From the NCBI RefSeq assembly GCF_023223525.1, contig NZ_JALPRX010000035.1:20990-84989 (forward strand): DNA of 64,000 nucleotides. Reading direction: 5' to 3'. Origin of the DNA: Roseomonas acroporae. Its GTDB lineage: Bacteria; Pseudomonadota; Alphaproteobacteria; Acetobacterales; Acetobacteraceae. Below the pieces are notes generated by a model, which saw only the letters and a list, made by a program, of their open reading frames with translations, was not told the origin of the DNA and ran no database searches. Numbering within the stretch: the first letter of the stretch is position 1; the number at the start of each line of letters is the position of its first letter. Below are positions 36,844 to 45,479 of this stretch, piece after piece. The position numbers and the translations under genes are program-made.

Positions 36844-38799
36844 ATGAATCGCGCCGATGCCGCCCGCGCACGCAGCCGCGAGGCGACCGGCCGCAGCAGA
36901 TCCCGCAAGACCGCCCCCGCCGCGCGCCGCGCCGGTGCCGCGCCGCCGCCACGCCCCGCCGGCCGGCCGCCGCGGCACTGGTCGCTGCGCCTGCTCGGCC
37001 TGCTGGTCGTCATCGGCATCTGGGGCATGGTGGCGCTCGCCGTCGTGCTGCTCTGGTTCGCGCACGACCTGCCGCGCCCCGAGGCGGCGCTGGCCGCGAC
37101 GCGCCGCCCCTCGGTCACGCTGCTCGCCGCCGACGGCCGGATGCTCGCCACCTTCGGCGACCTCTACGGCGACCCGGTGCATCTGCGCGACCTGCCGCCC
37201 TACGTGCCCGCCGCGCTGCTCTCGGTGGAGGACCGTCGCTTCCGCGCGCATCCGGGCGTGGACCCGATCGGGCTGCTGCGCGCCGCCTGGGCGAATTTCC
37301 GCGCCGGCCGCGTCGTGCAGGGCGGCTCCACCCTCACCCAGCAGCTCGCCAAGAACCTGTTCCTCAGCCCCGAGCGCAACCTGCGCCGCAAGGTGCAGGA
37401 GGCGATCCTGGCGCTCTGGCTGGAATGGCGCTTCAGCAAGGACGAGCTGTTGGAGATCTACCTCAACCGCGTCTATCTCGGCGCCGGCGCCTACGGGGTG
37501 GACGCGGCGGCGCGGCTCTACTTCGGCGTGCCGGCGCGCCGGCTCTCGCTGTGGCAGGCGGCGATGCTGGCCGGGCTGCCCAAGGCCCCCTCGCGCCTCA
37601 ACCCGCGCGCCTCGCCGGACGCGGCGCTCGACCGCACCTTCACCGTGCTCCAGGCCATGGTGGCGAACGGCGCCCTCACCGCGCGCCAGGCCGCCGACGA
37701 GTCCGACCGCATCCGCCTGCCGCCGCCGCCGAGCCGCGAGGCCGGCTGGTTCGCCGACTGGGTGCAGGAGGACCTGCCGGAGCTCACCGCCGCCGGCCGC
37801 CTGCCGGGCGACGCCGACCTCGTGCTGCGCACCACGCTCGACAGCCGCCTCCAGGCGGCGGTGGAATCCCGCCTCGCCACGCTGCTCGCCGGCCCGGGCG
37901 CGCGGGCCGGGGTGACGCAGGGTGCCGTGGTGGCGATCGACGCCGGCTCGGGCGCGGTGCGCGCCATGGCGGGCGGGCGCGACTACCGCAGCTCGCCCTT
38001 CAACCGCGCCACCGAGGCGCTGCGCCAGCCCGGCTCCGCCTTCAAGCCCTTCGCCTACCTCGCGGCGCTGGAGCACGGGCAGCGGCCCGATTCCACCGTG
38101 GCGGACACGCCGCTGACCATCGGCAACTGGTCCCCCGGCAACGGCGCCTGGCGCGCGCGCGGCGAGGTGACGCTGGAGGACGCGCTGGCCTACAGCGTCA
38201 ACACCGCCGCCGTGCGGGTGATGAACGATGCCGGCGGCTGGCGCGCGGCGACCGCGGCGGCGGGCCGGCTCGGCCTCTCCGGCCGCTGGCCGCGCGACGC
38301 CTCGCTGGCCCTCGGCACGGGCGAGGTGACGCCGCTGGCGCTGACCGCCGCCTACGCCGCCTTCGCCAATGGCGGCATGCGGGTGACGCCCTACGGCCTC
38401 GCCGAGGCACGGATCGGCGGACAGGGCGGGGGCCAGGGCGGCAGCCGCGCCGTCGCGCTGCCGCACGCCATGCCGGAGCGCGCCGTCGCGCCCGAGCACG
38501 CCGGCGCCATGCGGCGGATGCTGGAGGCGGTGGTGGCGCGCGGCACCGGCCGCGCCGCGGCGCTGCCCGGCGGCCAGCTCTTCGGCCGGCCGGTCGGCGG
38601 CAAGACCGGCACGACGCAGGAGTTCCGCGATGCCTGGTTCGTCGGCTTCATCGACGGGGCCGGCAGCGCCGACCCGCTGGTGCTCGGCGTCTGGCTCGGC
38701 AACGACGACGCGACGCCGATGGACGGGGTGGCCGGCGGCACCCTGCCGGCACGGCTGTTCCGCGAGATCCTGGAAGCGGCCGGCCCGGGGCGGCGCTGA
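36844..38799 (+). CDS. Class A penicillin-binding protein (transglycosylase/transpeptidase)
   Basis: 651 residues. A basic cytoplasmic N-terminus (1-46) and one membrane helix (~47-73) are followed by a GT51 transglycosylase domain with catalytic Glu129 (SVEDRRFRAHPGVD) and the GGSTLTQQLAKN motif, then the transpeptidase domain with Ser398-x-x-Lys401, SVN at 451-453 and KTGT at 587-590. It polymerises and cross-links peptidoglycan in the periplasm. It is shorter than E. coli PBP1a and PBP1b and lacks an OB-like insertion, closest in build to PBP1C-lacking-tail or alphaproteobacterial PBP1-type proteins. It stands alone as a transcription unit. Confidence 0.93.
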   Translation: MNRADAARARSREATGRSRSRKTAPAARRAGAAPPPRPAGRPPRHWSLRLLGLLVVIGIWGMVALAVVLLWFAHDLPRPEAALAATRRPSVTLLAADGRMLATFGDLYGDPVHLRDLPPYVPAALLSVEDRRFRAHPGVDPIGLLRAAWANFRAGRVVQGGSTLTQQLAKNLFLSPERNLRRKVQEAILALWLEWRFSKDELLEIYLNRVYLGAGAYGVDAAARLYFGVPARRLSLWQAAMLAGLPKAPSRLNPRASPDAALDRTFTVLQAMVANGALTARQAADESDRIRLPPPPSREAGWFADWVQEDLPELTAAGRLPGDADLVLRTTLDSRLQAAVESRLATLLAGPGARAGVTQGAVVAIDAGSGAVRAMAGGRDYRSSPFNRATEALRQPGSAFKPFAYLAALEHGQRPDSTVADTPLTIGNWSPGNGAWRARGEVTLEDALAYSVNTAAVRVMNDAGGWRAATAAAGRLGLSGRWPRDASLALGTGEVTPLALTAAYAAFANGGMRVTPYGLAEARIGGQGGGQGGSRAVALPHAMPERAVAPEHAGAMRRMLEAVVARGTGRAAALPGGQLFGRPVGGKTGTTQEFRDAWFVGFIDGAGSADPLVLGVWLGNDDATPMDGVAGGTLPARLFREILEAAGPGRR

Positions 38800-39119
38800 T
38801 CCCGTCCCCGGCCCTGCACCGCCCCCGGCCCTGCACCGTGCCCGGCCGGCCCCCGCCCCGGGCCGGGGCGGCGGGCCAGCCGCGGCCTCCTCGCGGCGCG
38901 GCGCGCGGCCATGCCCCGGGCGGGCAGGCCCGGAGTGCCCATCACGTGGAACCCGGATGCCTTCCGGACGATGGATGACCGCCCCGCTGGCCACGACCTG
39001 GGCTTGCCGCAGAAACCGGCCTAGTCTTGCCGACAGCGGAACCAATTCGCCGGCCTCCGGCGAGGGGCGACGTCGGCGCGGGCTGTCCGCGCCAGGGCGG
39101 GAGCGGGAACAGGCAGGCC
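38800..39119. other. Gene-free stretch after the PBP gene
   Basis: 320 bases; begins with a short GC-rich direct repeat (CCCCGGCCCTGCACCG twice, about 38808-38840). TAGTCT near 39022 resembles a -10 box for the following operon but has no good -35 partner. No protein-like frame. Confidence 0.45.
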
Positions 39120-39770
39120 ATGACCAGACCGGCAAGCCAGGAAGCCGAGCCGCATGCGGCCCGCATGCGGTTGGTCGCCAGCCTGGCCCCGCCCGTGCAG
39201 CACGGCCTGAACAACCTGCTGATGGTGGTCTACGCCAACCTCGACGCGCTGGGCCGCAGCATCCCGGAGGGAACGTCGCGCCGGCAGCTCGAACGCATCG
39301 AGATGGCGGCCAGGCGGCTCGAGAGCCTGACGCGCGCCATCCTCTCCGTCTCCCGGCGCGGTGTCCCGGACATGGTGTCGATGGCGCCGGACGGCGTGCT
39401 GAACGGGCTTTCGCCGCTGCTGGAGCTGACTCTCTCCACGCGCCTGGAACTCGCCACCTCGCCCTGCCCGCCGGTCCGGCTGGACCGGGCGGCGCTGGAA
39501 TACGCGCTGCTGACCCTGGCGCAGGAGGCGGCGGCGCGGCTCCCGCGGCAGGGCCGGCTGTCGCTGGTCCTCCGCAACCTGCCCGAGGAGCACGCGGTCG
39601 AGCTGTGCGTGACCGAGCTCGGCCAGCCGGACGAGGGAGAGGCCGCCCCGCGCGCTCCCTCGGTGGTGGCGGCGCTGCGGGCCCTGGCGCTGGAGGGCGA
39701 TGGCAGCCTGACGGTCGAGGACGGCCCGGCCGGCCGGCTGCGGCTGCGGCTGCCCCACGCGCCGGCCTGA
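39120..39770 (+). CDS. Reduced histidine-kinase-like protein (DHp-type, no sensor domain)
   Basis: 216 residues. The N-terminal helical pair resembles a histidine-kinase dimerisation domain: VQHGLNNLLMVVYANLDAL aligns with the H-box VAHDFNNLLTVI type and keeps the His. The following part resembles an ATPase domain (LDRAALEYALLTLAQEAAARLP in N-box position), but the expected Asn is replaced and no GxGxG boxes are present, so ATP binding is doubtful. There is no membrane or sensor segment. It could be a phosphotransfer (ChpT/HPt-like) protein. It is 34 bases before the transporter gene at 39805 and appears to head that operon. Confidence 0.65.
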   Translation: MTRPASQEAEPHAARMRLVASLAPPVQHGLNNLLMVVYANLDALGRSIPEGTSRRQLERIEMAARRLESLTRAILSVSRRGVPDMVSMAPDGVLNGLSPLLELTLSTRLELATSPCPPVRLDRAALEYALLTLAQEAAARLPRQGRLSLVLRNLPEEHAVELCVTELGQPDEGEAAPRAPSVVAALRALALEGDGSLTVEDGPAGRLRLRLPHAPA

Positions 39771-39804
39771 GCCGCCGGTGAGCGGCGGCCGGCCCGCGCG
39801 CGTC

Positions 39805-40746
39805 ATGCCGCCCCGCCGCCGCCTCCCGACGCGCCGCGCGGCGCTGCCGATCCTTCCCTTCCTGCTCTCCGGCCTCCTCGCGCCCGCCGGCAACGCCCGG
39901 GCACAGCCGGCGCCGATCCGGGTCGGCTCCAAGAACTTCACCGAGCAATTCGTGGTCGCCGAGATCTACGCGCAGGCGCTGGAGGCGGCGGGGGCGCGGG
40001 TGGAGCGCCGGCTGAACCTCGGCGGCACGCTGATCGCCCAGCGCGCGCTGGAATCGGGGCAGATCGACCTCTATCCCGAATACACCGGCACGGCGCTGAC
40101 GGTGGTGCTGCGGCGCCCGGTGGAGCCGGGCGCGGGCGCCGACCGCCCCGCCCTGCTGCGCCGCCTGCGCGAATTCTACGAGCGGCAATTCGGCGCCACC
40201 TGGCTCGATCCCTCGGGCATCGACAACGGCAACGTGCTGCTGGTGCGGCCGGCGCTGGCGCAACGCCTCGGGCTGCGGACGCTCTCCGACCTCGCCGCCG
40301 TCTCCGCCGGCCTCACCCTCGCCGCCGGCAACGAGTTCGCCGACCGCGCCGACGGGCTGCCCGGCCTCGAACGGGTCTACGGCATGCGCTTCGCGTACTT
40401 CCGGCAATTCGCGGCGCTCGGGCTGCGCTACGCGGCGCTGCGGCACGGGCAGGCGGACGTGGTGAACGGCTACGCCACCGACTGGCAGATCGCCGCCGAC
40501 GGGCTGCTCGCGCTGGAGGACGACCGCCACCTGTTCCCGCCCTACGACCTCGCCCCCGTGGTGCGCCTCGACGCGCTGGCGCGCTTCCCGCCGCTGCGCG
40601 GCCGCCTCGACGCGGTGAACGCCCGGCTCGACACGGCGGGCATGCGCGCGCTGAACCGTGCCGTGGAGTACGACGGCGACGAGCCGGCCGACGTCGCGCG
40701 GCGCTTCCTGCGCGAGCAGGGCCTCACGCGGGAGCGCGGGAATTGA
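39805..40746 (+). CDS. Osmoprotectant-type ABC transporter substrate-binding protein (OpuC/OsmF-like)
   Basis: 313 residues from the ATG at 39805, giving a signal peptide (RRAALPILPFLLSGLL... cut near ARAQP); a GTG at 39778 adds nine residues. The mature protein is the QAT-family binding domain: IRVGSKNFTEQFVVAEIYAQALE, DLYPEYTGTAL, TWLDPSGIDNGNVLLV, VVNGYATDWQIAADGLLALEDDRHLFPPYDLAPVVR (only short parts quoted by motif). Such proteins bind glycine betaine, choline or related quaternary amines. Its stop overlaps the TTG start of the first permease, so the genes are coupled. Confidence 0.9.
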   Translation: MPPRRRLPTRRAALPILPFLLSGLLAPAGNARAQPAPIRVGSKNFTEQFVVAEIYAQALEAAGARVERRLNLGGTLIAQRALESGQIDLYPEYTGTALTVVLRRPVEPGAGADRPALLRRLREFYERQFGATWLDPSGIDNGNVLLVRPALAQRLGLRTLSDLAAVSAGLTLAAGNEFADRADGLPGLERVYGMRFAYFRQFAALGLRYAALRHGQADVVNGYATDWQIAADGLLALEDDRHLFPPYDLAPVVRLDALARFPPLRGRLDAVNARLDTAGMRALNRAVEYDGDEPADVARRFLREQGLTRERGN

Positions 40747-41378
40747 GATGGACGGCGCGGCATCTCGACACGATCGGCTACGCGCTGCTCGACCACGTGC
40801 TGCTGGTGCTGGCGGCGATCGCCGCGGCGGCGCTGCTGGCGCTGCCGCTCGGGCTGCTGGTGGCGCACCGGCCGCTGCTGCGCGCCGCCATGCTCGGCGG
40901 CGCCGGCGTGCTGTACAGCATCCCCACCCTCGCCCTGTTCGCGCTGCTGCTGCCGGTGCTCGGGCTCGGCTTCGTGCCGGTGGTGGTCGGGCTCGCCAGC
41001 TACGCGCTGCCGGTGCTGCTGCGCGCCCTGCTCGCCGGGCTCGACTCCGTGCCGGCGCCGGTGCGCGAGGCGGCGGACGGCATGGGGCTGCGGCCGGGGC
41101 AGCGGCTGCGGCAGGTGGAATTGCCGCTCGCCCTGCCGGTGCTGATCGGCGGGCTGCGCGTCGCCGCGGTGACGCTGATCTCGGCCGCGACGGTCGGCGC
41201 CTACGTCAACGCGGGCGGGCTCGGCACGCTGATCCTGACCGGGCTCGACCAGGACCACACCGAGAAGATCCTGGTCGGCGCCGCGCTGGTCTCGCTGCTG
41301 GCGCTGGCCGCCGATCGCGGCCTGCGCGCGCTGGAGCGGCGGCTCGGCGACCGCGCCGGGCTGCGGGCGGCGCCGTGA
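40743..41378 (+). CDS. Osmoprotectant-type ABC transporter permease 1
   Basis: 211 residues, five or six membrane helices, with the EAA-loop signature of binding-protein-dependent permeases (VREAADGMGLRPGQRLRQVELPLALPVLIGG). The start is TTG at 40743 in the overlap TTGA with the preceding stop; no ATG fits. The SIPTLALFALLLPVLGLGF segment is typical of OpuBB/YehW-type permeases. It pairs with the second permease at 41482. Confidence 0.9.
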   Translation: MRWTARHLDTIGYALLDHVLLVLAAIAAAALLALPLGLLVAHRPLLRAAMLGGAGVLYSIPTLALFALLLPVLGLGFVPVVVGLASYALPVLLRALLAGLDSVPAPVREAADGMGLRPGQRLRQVELPLALPVLIGGLRVAAVTLISAATVGAYVNAGGLGTLILTGLDQDHTEKILVGAALVSLLALAADRGLRALERRLGDRAGLRAAP

Positions 41379-41481
41379 GGCCGGCCCGTGCCGCCCTCGC
41401 CCCGGCCTCGCCGGCCGGGCCGCATCGCCGACGCGGATCGGCGGCCATGCGGGACGGCGTGGGACGCGCGGCGGCGGCGCG

Positions 41482-42114
41482 ATGAGCACGCTCGCCGCCC
41501 TGCCCGGCTGGGTCCTCGACCACCACGCCGCCGTGCTGCTGGCGCTGGGCGAGCACGTGCAACTCTCGCTCGCCGCGCTGCTGGCCGGCGGCGGCGCGGC
41601 GGTGCTGCTCGGCCTGCTCGGCGCGGGCAGGCCGCGGCTGGCCGAGGCCACCATCACCCTGGCGGGCGTGCTGCGCACCCTGCCCAGCCTCGCCGTGCTG
41701 GCGGCGCTGCTGCCGCTGCTCGGCGTCGGCTTCGCGCCTTCCTTCGTGGCGCTGTCGATCCTGGCGGTGCCGCCGGTGCTGGTGGGCCTCGTCACCGGGC
41801 TGCGACTCGCCGACCCGGCCGCGCTGGACGCCGCCGCCGGCATGGGGATGACGCGCACGCAGCGCCTGTTCCGCGTCTCGCTGCCGCTCGCGGCGCCGCT
41901 GCTGCTGGAGGGGTTCCGCACGGCCTCGGTGCAGGTGGTCTCGGGGGCTGCGCTCGCCTCCTTCATCGGCGGCGGCGGCCTCGGCGACCTGGTGACGGCG
42001 GGAGTCGCGCTGCTCGACCTGCCGCGCCTGCTCACCGGCGCCATCGCCATCGCGCTGCTGGCGCTGCTGGCCGATCTCGGCCTCGGCCTGCTGGCGCGCC
42101 GGGTGGCGCCATGA
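41482..42114 (+). CDS. Osmoprotectant-type ABC transporter permease 2
   Basis: 210 residues with six predicted membrane helices and the EAA loop LDAAAGMGMTRTQRLFRVSLPL. RTLPSLAVLAALLPLLGVGF parallels the first permease; the two are diverged paralogues. It begins 103 bases after permease 1, and its stop overlaps the ATG of the ATPase (ATGA). Confidence 0.9.
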   Translation: MSTLAALPGWVLDHHAAVLLALGEHVQLSLAALLAGGGAAVLLGLLGAGRPRLAEATITLAGVLRTLPSLAVLAALLPLLGVGFAPSFVALSILAVPPVLVGLVTGLRLADPAALDAAAGMGMTRTQRLFRVSLPLAAPLLLEGFRTASVQVVSGAALASFIGGGGLGDLVTAGVALLDLPRLLTGAIAIALLALLADLGLGLLARRVAP

Positions 42115-43172
42115 ACGCGGCCGCGACGCCGATGATCGAGACGGAACGCCTCGGCAAGACCTGGCCCGGCGCCACGCGGCCGGCGGTGGACGGGGTGAGC
42201 CTGCGCGTGGCGCGCGGCACGTGCTGCGCGCTGATCGGCCCCTCCGGCTGCGGCAAGACCACGCTGCTGCGCATGCTGAACCGGCTGGTGGAACCGGACA
42301 CCGGCGCGATCCGCCTCGACGGCGCCGACGCGCTGCGCGCCGACCCGGTGCGGCTGCGTCGGGGCATCGGCTACGTGATCCAGAACGTCGGCCTGTTCCC
42401 GCACCGGGACGTCGCCGCCAACATCGCCACCGTGCCGCGCCTGCTGGGCTGGAAGCGCGCGCGCATCGAGGCGCGCGTGGACGCGGTGCTGTCGCTGGTC
42501 GGGCTCGACCCCGCCGAGTACCGCCACCGCAACCCGCGCCAGCTTTCCGGCGGCCAGGCGCAGCGCGTCGGCGTCGCCCGCGCCCTCGCCGCCGACCCGC
42601 CCGTGCTGCTGATGGACGAGCCCTTCGGCGCCGTCGATCCGCTGCAACGGGCGCGCCTGCAGGTCGAGCTGCTGCGGCTGCTGCGCGAGCTGGGCAAGAC
42701 CGTGGTGATCGTGACGCACGACGTGGAGGAGGCGGTGCTGCTCGGCGACAGCGTGGCGGTGATGCGCGACGGCAGGCTGGTGCAGCACGCCCCGCCCGCC
42801 GCGCTGCTGGCCGCCCCGGCCGACGACTTCGTGGCCGCCTTCCTCGGCGCCGACCGGCTGCTCAAGCGACTCGCCCTGCTGCCGGCCGAGGCGGCGATCG
42901 CCGACCCACCCCCGCCGCCCGACACCCTTTCCCCTGGCACTCATCCTCCTGGCGCCCATCCCTCTGGCGCCCTGCCCATCGGCGCCAGCCTGCGCGACGC
43001 GCTGGCCGCGATGCTGGAACGCGACGCGCGCGCGCTGCCGCTCGCCGGCGGCGGCGTGGTGACGCTGGAGTCGCTGTTCGCGGCGGCACGGGCGGCGCCG
43101 GCGGCCGGCCCGCCCGACGGCCGGCCGGCGAGCGCGACGCCGGGCATGGCCGGCGGCGCGGCTTTGGATTAA
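42111..43172 (+). CDS. Osmoprotectant-type ABC transporter ATPase (ProV/OpuCA-like)
   Basis: 353 residues. Walker A GPSGCGKTT, Q-loop VIQNVGLFPH, signature LSGGQAQRVGVARAL, Walker B VLLMDEPFGAVDP and H-loop THDVEEA are all present. The C-terminal 110 residues replace the usual tandem CBS pair with a Pro/His/Gly linker of near-repeats (THPPGAHPSGALP) and one short CBS-like remnant (ASLRDALAAMLERDARALPL). CBS pairs sense ionic strength in OpuA-type transporters, so this one may not be gated that way. DUF2272 follows after 10 bases. Confidence 0.92.
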   Translation: MNAAATPMIETERLGKTWPGATRPAVDGVSLRVARGTCCALIGPSGCGKTTLLRMLNRLVEPDTGAIRLDGADALRADPVRLRRGIGYVIQNVGLFPHRDVAANIATVPRLLGWKRARIEARVDAVLSLVGLDPAEYRHRNPRQLSGGQAQRVGVARALAADPPVLLMDEPFGAVDPLQRARLQVELLRLLRELGKTVVIVTHDVEEAVLLGDSVAVMRDGRLVQHAPPAALLAAPADDFVAAFLGADRLLKRLALLPAEAAIADPPPPPDTLSPGTHPPGAHPSGALPIGASLRDALAAMLERDARALPLAGGGVVTLESLFAAARAAPAAGPPDGRPASATPGMAGGAALD

Positions 43173-43182
43173 GCCGCTGCGC

Positions 43183-44088
43183 ATGCGACGCGGCCTGCGC
43201 CTGATCCCGCTCCTGCTGCTCCTGGCCGCCTGCGCCGCGCCGCCCGGCGGGACGCGCGTGGCGCGGCTGGAGGAGCCGCCGCTTCCCTACCCGCCCTCCG
43301 TGCGCGAGCGCATGCTGCGCATCGCCCGGGCGGAATGGGAGGAGTGGGGCCGCGTCACCATCGACCCGCGCCTGCCGCCGCGCGGCGCCGACGACGGCGC
43401 CTTCCCGGCGGAGACCGCGCCCGACAATTTCCCGCGCGTGCTCGCCTACTGGCGCGCCGTGCCGGACGACGAGGGCGCCATCGCCCGCAACCGCGGCCTG
43501 TACGCGGCGGCGCTGGCCGATCCCGCCGGCCCGCGCCTGCTGTGGCGCGACCCGGCCTGGTCGGCCGCCTTCATCTCCTTCGTGCTGCGCAACGCCGGCG
43601 TCGACGCGCGCGAATTCCCCTCGTCGGCCGCGCACAGCTTCTACATCGACGCGCTGATCGCCGATGCCGCGCGCTACCCCGCCGCCGCCCCCTTCGTGCC
43701 GCACGCGCCCGGGGAATACGCGCCGCAGGTGGGCGACCTCGTCTGCGGCGACCGTTCGCCGCGCCCGCTGCGCCACTGGACCGAGCGCGCGGCCGAGGCC
43801 GGCCGCTTCCGCCCCATGCACTGCGACATCGTGGTCGAGACGCCGCGTACCGCGACGGGAGGCGAGGCGCGGGCGATCGGCGGCAACGTGCGCGACACGG
43901 TGGCGCTGACCCGCTTCCCTACCGACGCCGCCGGCCTGCTGCTGCCGCGCCGCGCCGGGGCGGCCCCGTGGCTCGTCGTGTTCGAGAACCGGCTGGGCCG
44001 GCTGCCGCCATGGCCCGCCGCGCCGTTGGCGGTGCCCGCCGATCCCCCCTCCCTTCCCCCGACCGAAACCGGATCCCCCCTCTCATGA
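43183..44088 (+). CDS. DUF2272 lipoprotein
   Basis: 301 residues. Signal peptide with lipobox LLAAC (Cys17). The mature part matches DUF2272: RMLRIARAEWEEWG, a PAWSAAFISFVLRNAGVD stretch, SAAHSFYIDALI, PQVGDLVCGDRS, HCDIVVE and AIGGNVRDTVALTRFP. The pattern, Trp-Ser-Ala-x-F followed by His and a second Cys/His region, recalls NlpC/P60-CHAP amidases, in which Cys, His and a polar residue act; here Ser replaces the expected Cys in PAWSAAF. Activity is unknown. Its stop overlaps the next start (ATGA). A periplasmic, outer-membrane-anchored wall-related role is inferred. Confidence 0.85.
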   Translation: MRRGLRLIPLLLLLAACAAPPGGTRVARLEEPPLPYPPSVRERMLRIARAEWEEWGRVTIDPRLPPRGADDGAFPAETAPDNFPRVLAYWRAVPDDEGAIARNRGLYAAALADPAGPRLLWRDPAWSAAFISFVLRNAGVDAREFPSSAAHSFYIDALIADAARYPAAAPFVPHAPGEYAPQVGDLVCGDRSPRPLRHWTERAAEAGRFRPMHCDIVVETPRTATGGEARAIGGNVRDTVALTRFPTDAAGLLLPRRAGAAPWLVVFENRLGRLPPWPAAPLAVPADPPSLPPTETGSPLS

Positions 44089-45203
44089 CCGACCTGTTCG
44101 CGCCCCTCGCCCTGCGCGGCGTCACGCTGCGCAACCGCATCGGCATCTCGCCGATGTGCATGTACTCCTGCGCCGACGACGGGCTGCCGACCGAGTGGCA
44201 CCTGATCCATCTCGGCTCGCGTGCCGCCGGCGGCGCCGGGCTGGTGCTGACCGAGGCGACGGCGGTGACGCCGGAAGGTCGAATCTCGCCCTACGACCTC
44301 GGCCTGTGGTCGGATTCGCAGGTCGCGGCGCATGCGCGGCTGGCCCGGGCCGTCGCGTGCTGCGGCGCGGTGCCGGGGATGCAGATCTCCCATGCCGGCC
44401 GCAAGGCGTCGCGCGTGGCGCCGTGGATGGGCCACCATGCGGCGACTCCCGGCTGGACGCCGCTCAGCCCCAGCGCCGCCGCCTTCGGCGACTACGCCAT
44501 GCCGGAGGCGATGGACGAGGCCGCGATCGAGGCCACCATCGCCGACTTCGTGGCGACCGCGCGCCGCGCGCTGGAGGCGGGCTACCAGGTGCTGGAGCTG
44601 CACGCGGCGCACGGCTACCTGCTGCACCAGTTCCTCTCGCCGCTCAGCAACCGCCGCAACGACCGCTGGGGCGGCGACTTCGAGGGCCGCGCCCGGCTGC
44701 CGCTGGAGGTCGTCCGCGCCGTGCGCGCCGCGATCCCGGATTCGGTGCCGCTGCTGGTGCGCGTCTCGCACACCGACTGGGTGGCGGGCGGCTGGGACAC
44801 GGAGGAGACGGTGGAGCTGTCCCGCCGCCTCAAGGCGCTCGGCGTGGACATGATGGACGTGTCCTCGGGCGGGCTCGACCCGGCGCAGAAGATCCCGGTC
44901 GGGCCCGGCTACCAGGTGCCCGGCGCCGCCGCCGTGCGCGCGGGCGCCGCGATCCCCGTCGCGGCGGTCGGGCTGATCACCGAGCCGGCGCAGGCCCAGG
45001 CCGTGCTGGCGGAGGGCAGGGCGGACCTGGTGCTGCTCGCCCGCGCCTCGCTGCGCGACGCGTACTGGCCGCTGCACGCGGCGGCGGCACTCGGTCGCAC
45101 CGAGGCGGTGGCCGCGCCGCCGCAGTACGAGCGGGGCTGGAGCACGCTGGGGAAGATGGGTCTGGCGACGGCGCTGGAGGCGCCGATGCCGCCGCTCGGC
45201 TGA
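44085..45203 (+). CDS. NADH:flavin oxidoreductase of the Old Yellow Enzyme family (YqjM-like)
   Basis: 372 residues, a TIM-barrel flavoprotein. Signatures: LRNRIGISPMCMYSCADDG with the YqjM-type active-site Cys, QISHAGRKAS, the catalytic His pair in LHAAHGYLLHQFLSPLSN, NDRWGGDFEGRARLPLEV, and VSHTDWVAGGWDTEETVEL. It reduces activated C=C bonds using NAD(P)H and FMN. The YqjM class (Cys in SPMCMY, Arg finger near the C-terminus in YERGW) fits. It ends the seven-gene block, overlapping the DUF2272 stop by 4 bases; a hairpin-rich repeat follows 11 bases after its stop. Confidence 0.92.
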   Translation: MTDLFAPLALRGVTLRNRIGISPMCMYSCADDGLPTEWHLIHLGSRAAGGAGLVLTEATAVTPEGRISPYDLGLWSDSQVAAHARLARAVACCGAVPGMQISHAGRKASRVAPWMGHHAATPGWTPLSPSAAAFGDYAMPEAMDEAAIEATIADFVATARRALEAGYQVLELHAAHGYLLHQFLSPLSNRRNDRWGGDFEGRARLPLEVVRAVRAAIPDSVPLLVRVSHTDWVAGGWDTEETVELSRRLKALGVDMMDVSSGGLDPAQKIPVGPGYQVPGAAAVRAGAAIPVAAVGLITEPAQAQAVLAEGRADLVLLARASLRDAYWPLHAAAALGRTEAVAAPPQYERGWSTLGKMGLATALEAPMPPLG

Positions 45204-45213
45204 GGTTCGACCA

Positions 45214-45433
45214 CCCTTTTCGGGGAAGGCCCTGCCTTCCCCTGACCCCATCCGCCCTCTGGAGAAGGCTCCGCCTTCCCCAGACCCCATCCGCCAGAAG
45301 GGCGAGGCCCTCCTGGACCTCTCTTCGTTTGGCCCCGGGTGTCGGAACGGCCGGGGAGTCTTTTCCGAATGGGGTTTCCAAAGGGGCTTCGCCCTTTGGT
45401 GGGAGGGGTGCAGGGGAGGGCAACGCCCTCTCC
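45214..45433 (+). repeat. ~200-bp hairpin-rich dispersed repeat, copy A
   Basis: Closely similar to 61385-61566 in the same orientation. It contains GGGGAAGG/CCTTCCCC-type stems, a perfect hairpin CCAAAGGG-GCTTCG-CCCTTTGG at 45378-45399, and an internal duplication of a 39-base unit (45219-45257 and 45258-45296) absent from copy B. It lies between convergent genes and may serve as a two-way terminator. Confidence 0.85.
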
Positions 45434-45479
45434 TGCCTCGGGGCGGCGCCCCGATCCCCTCATGCCGGCCGCAACGCCC

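Noticed and set aside
36550..40530. A 1326-codon minus-strand frame opposite the LysR C-terminus, PBP and transporter genes
   Set aside because: The real genes on the other strand have complete catalytic motifs; this frame has none.
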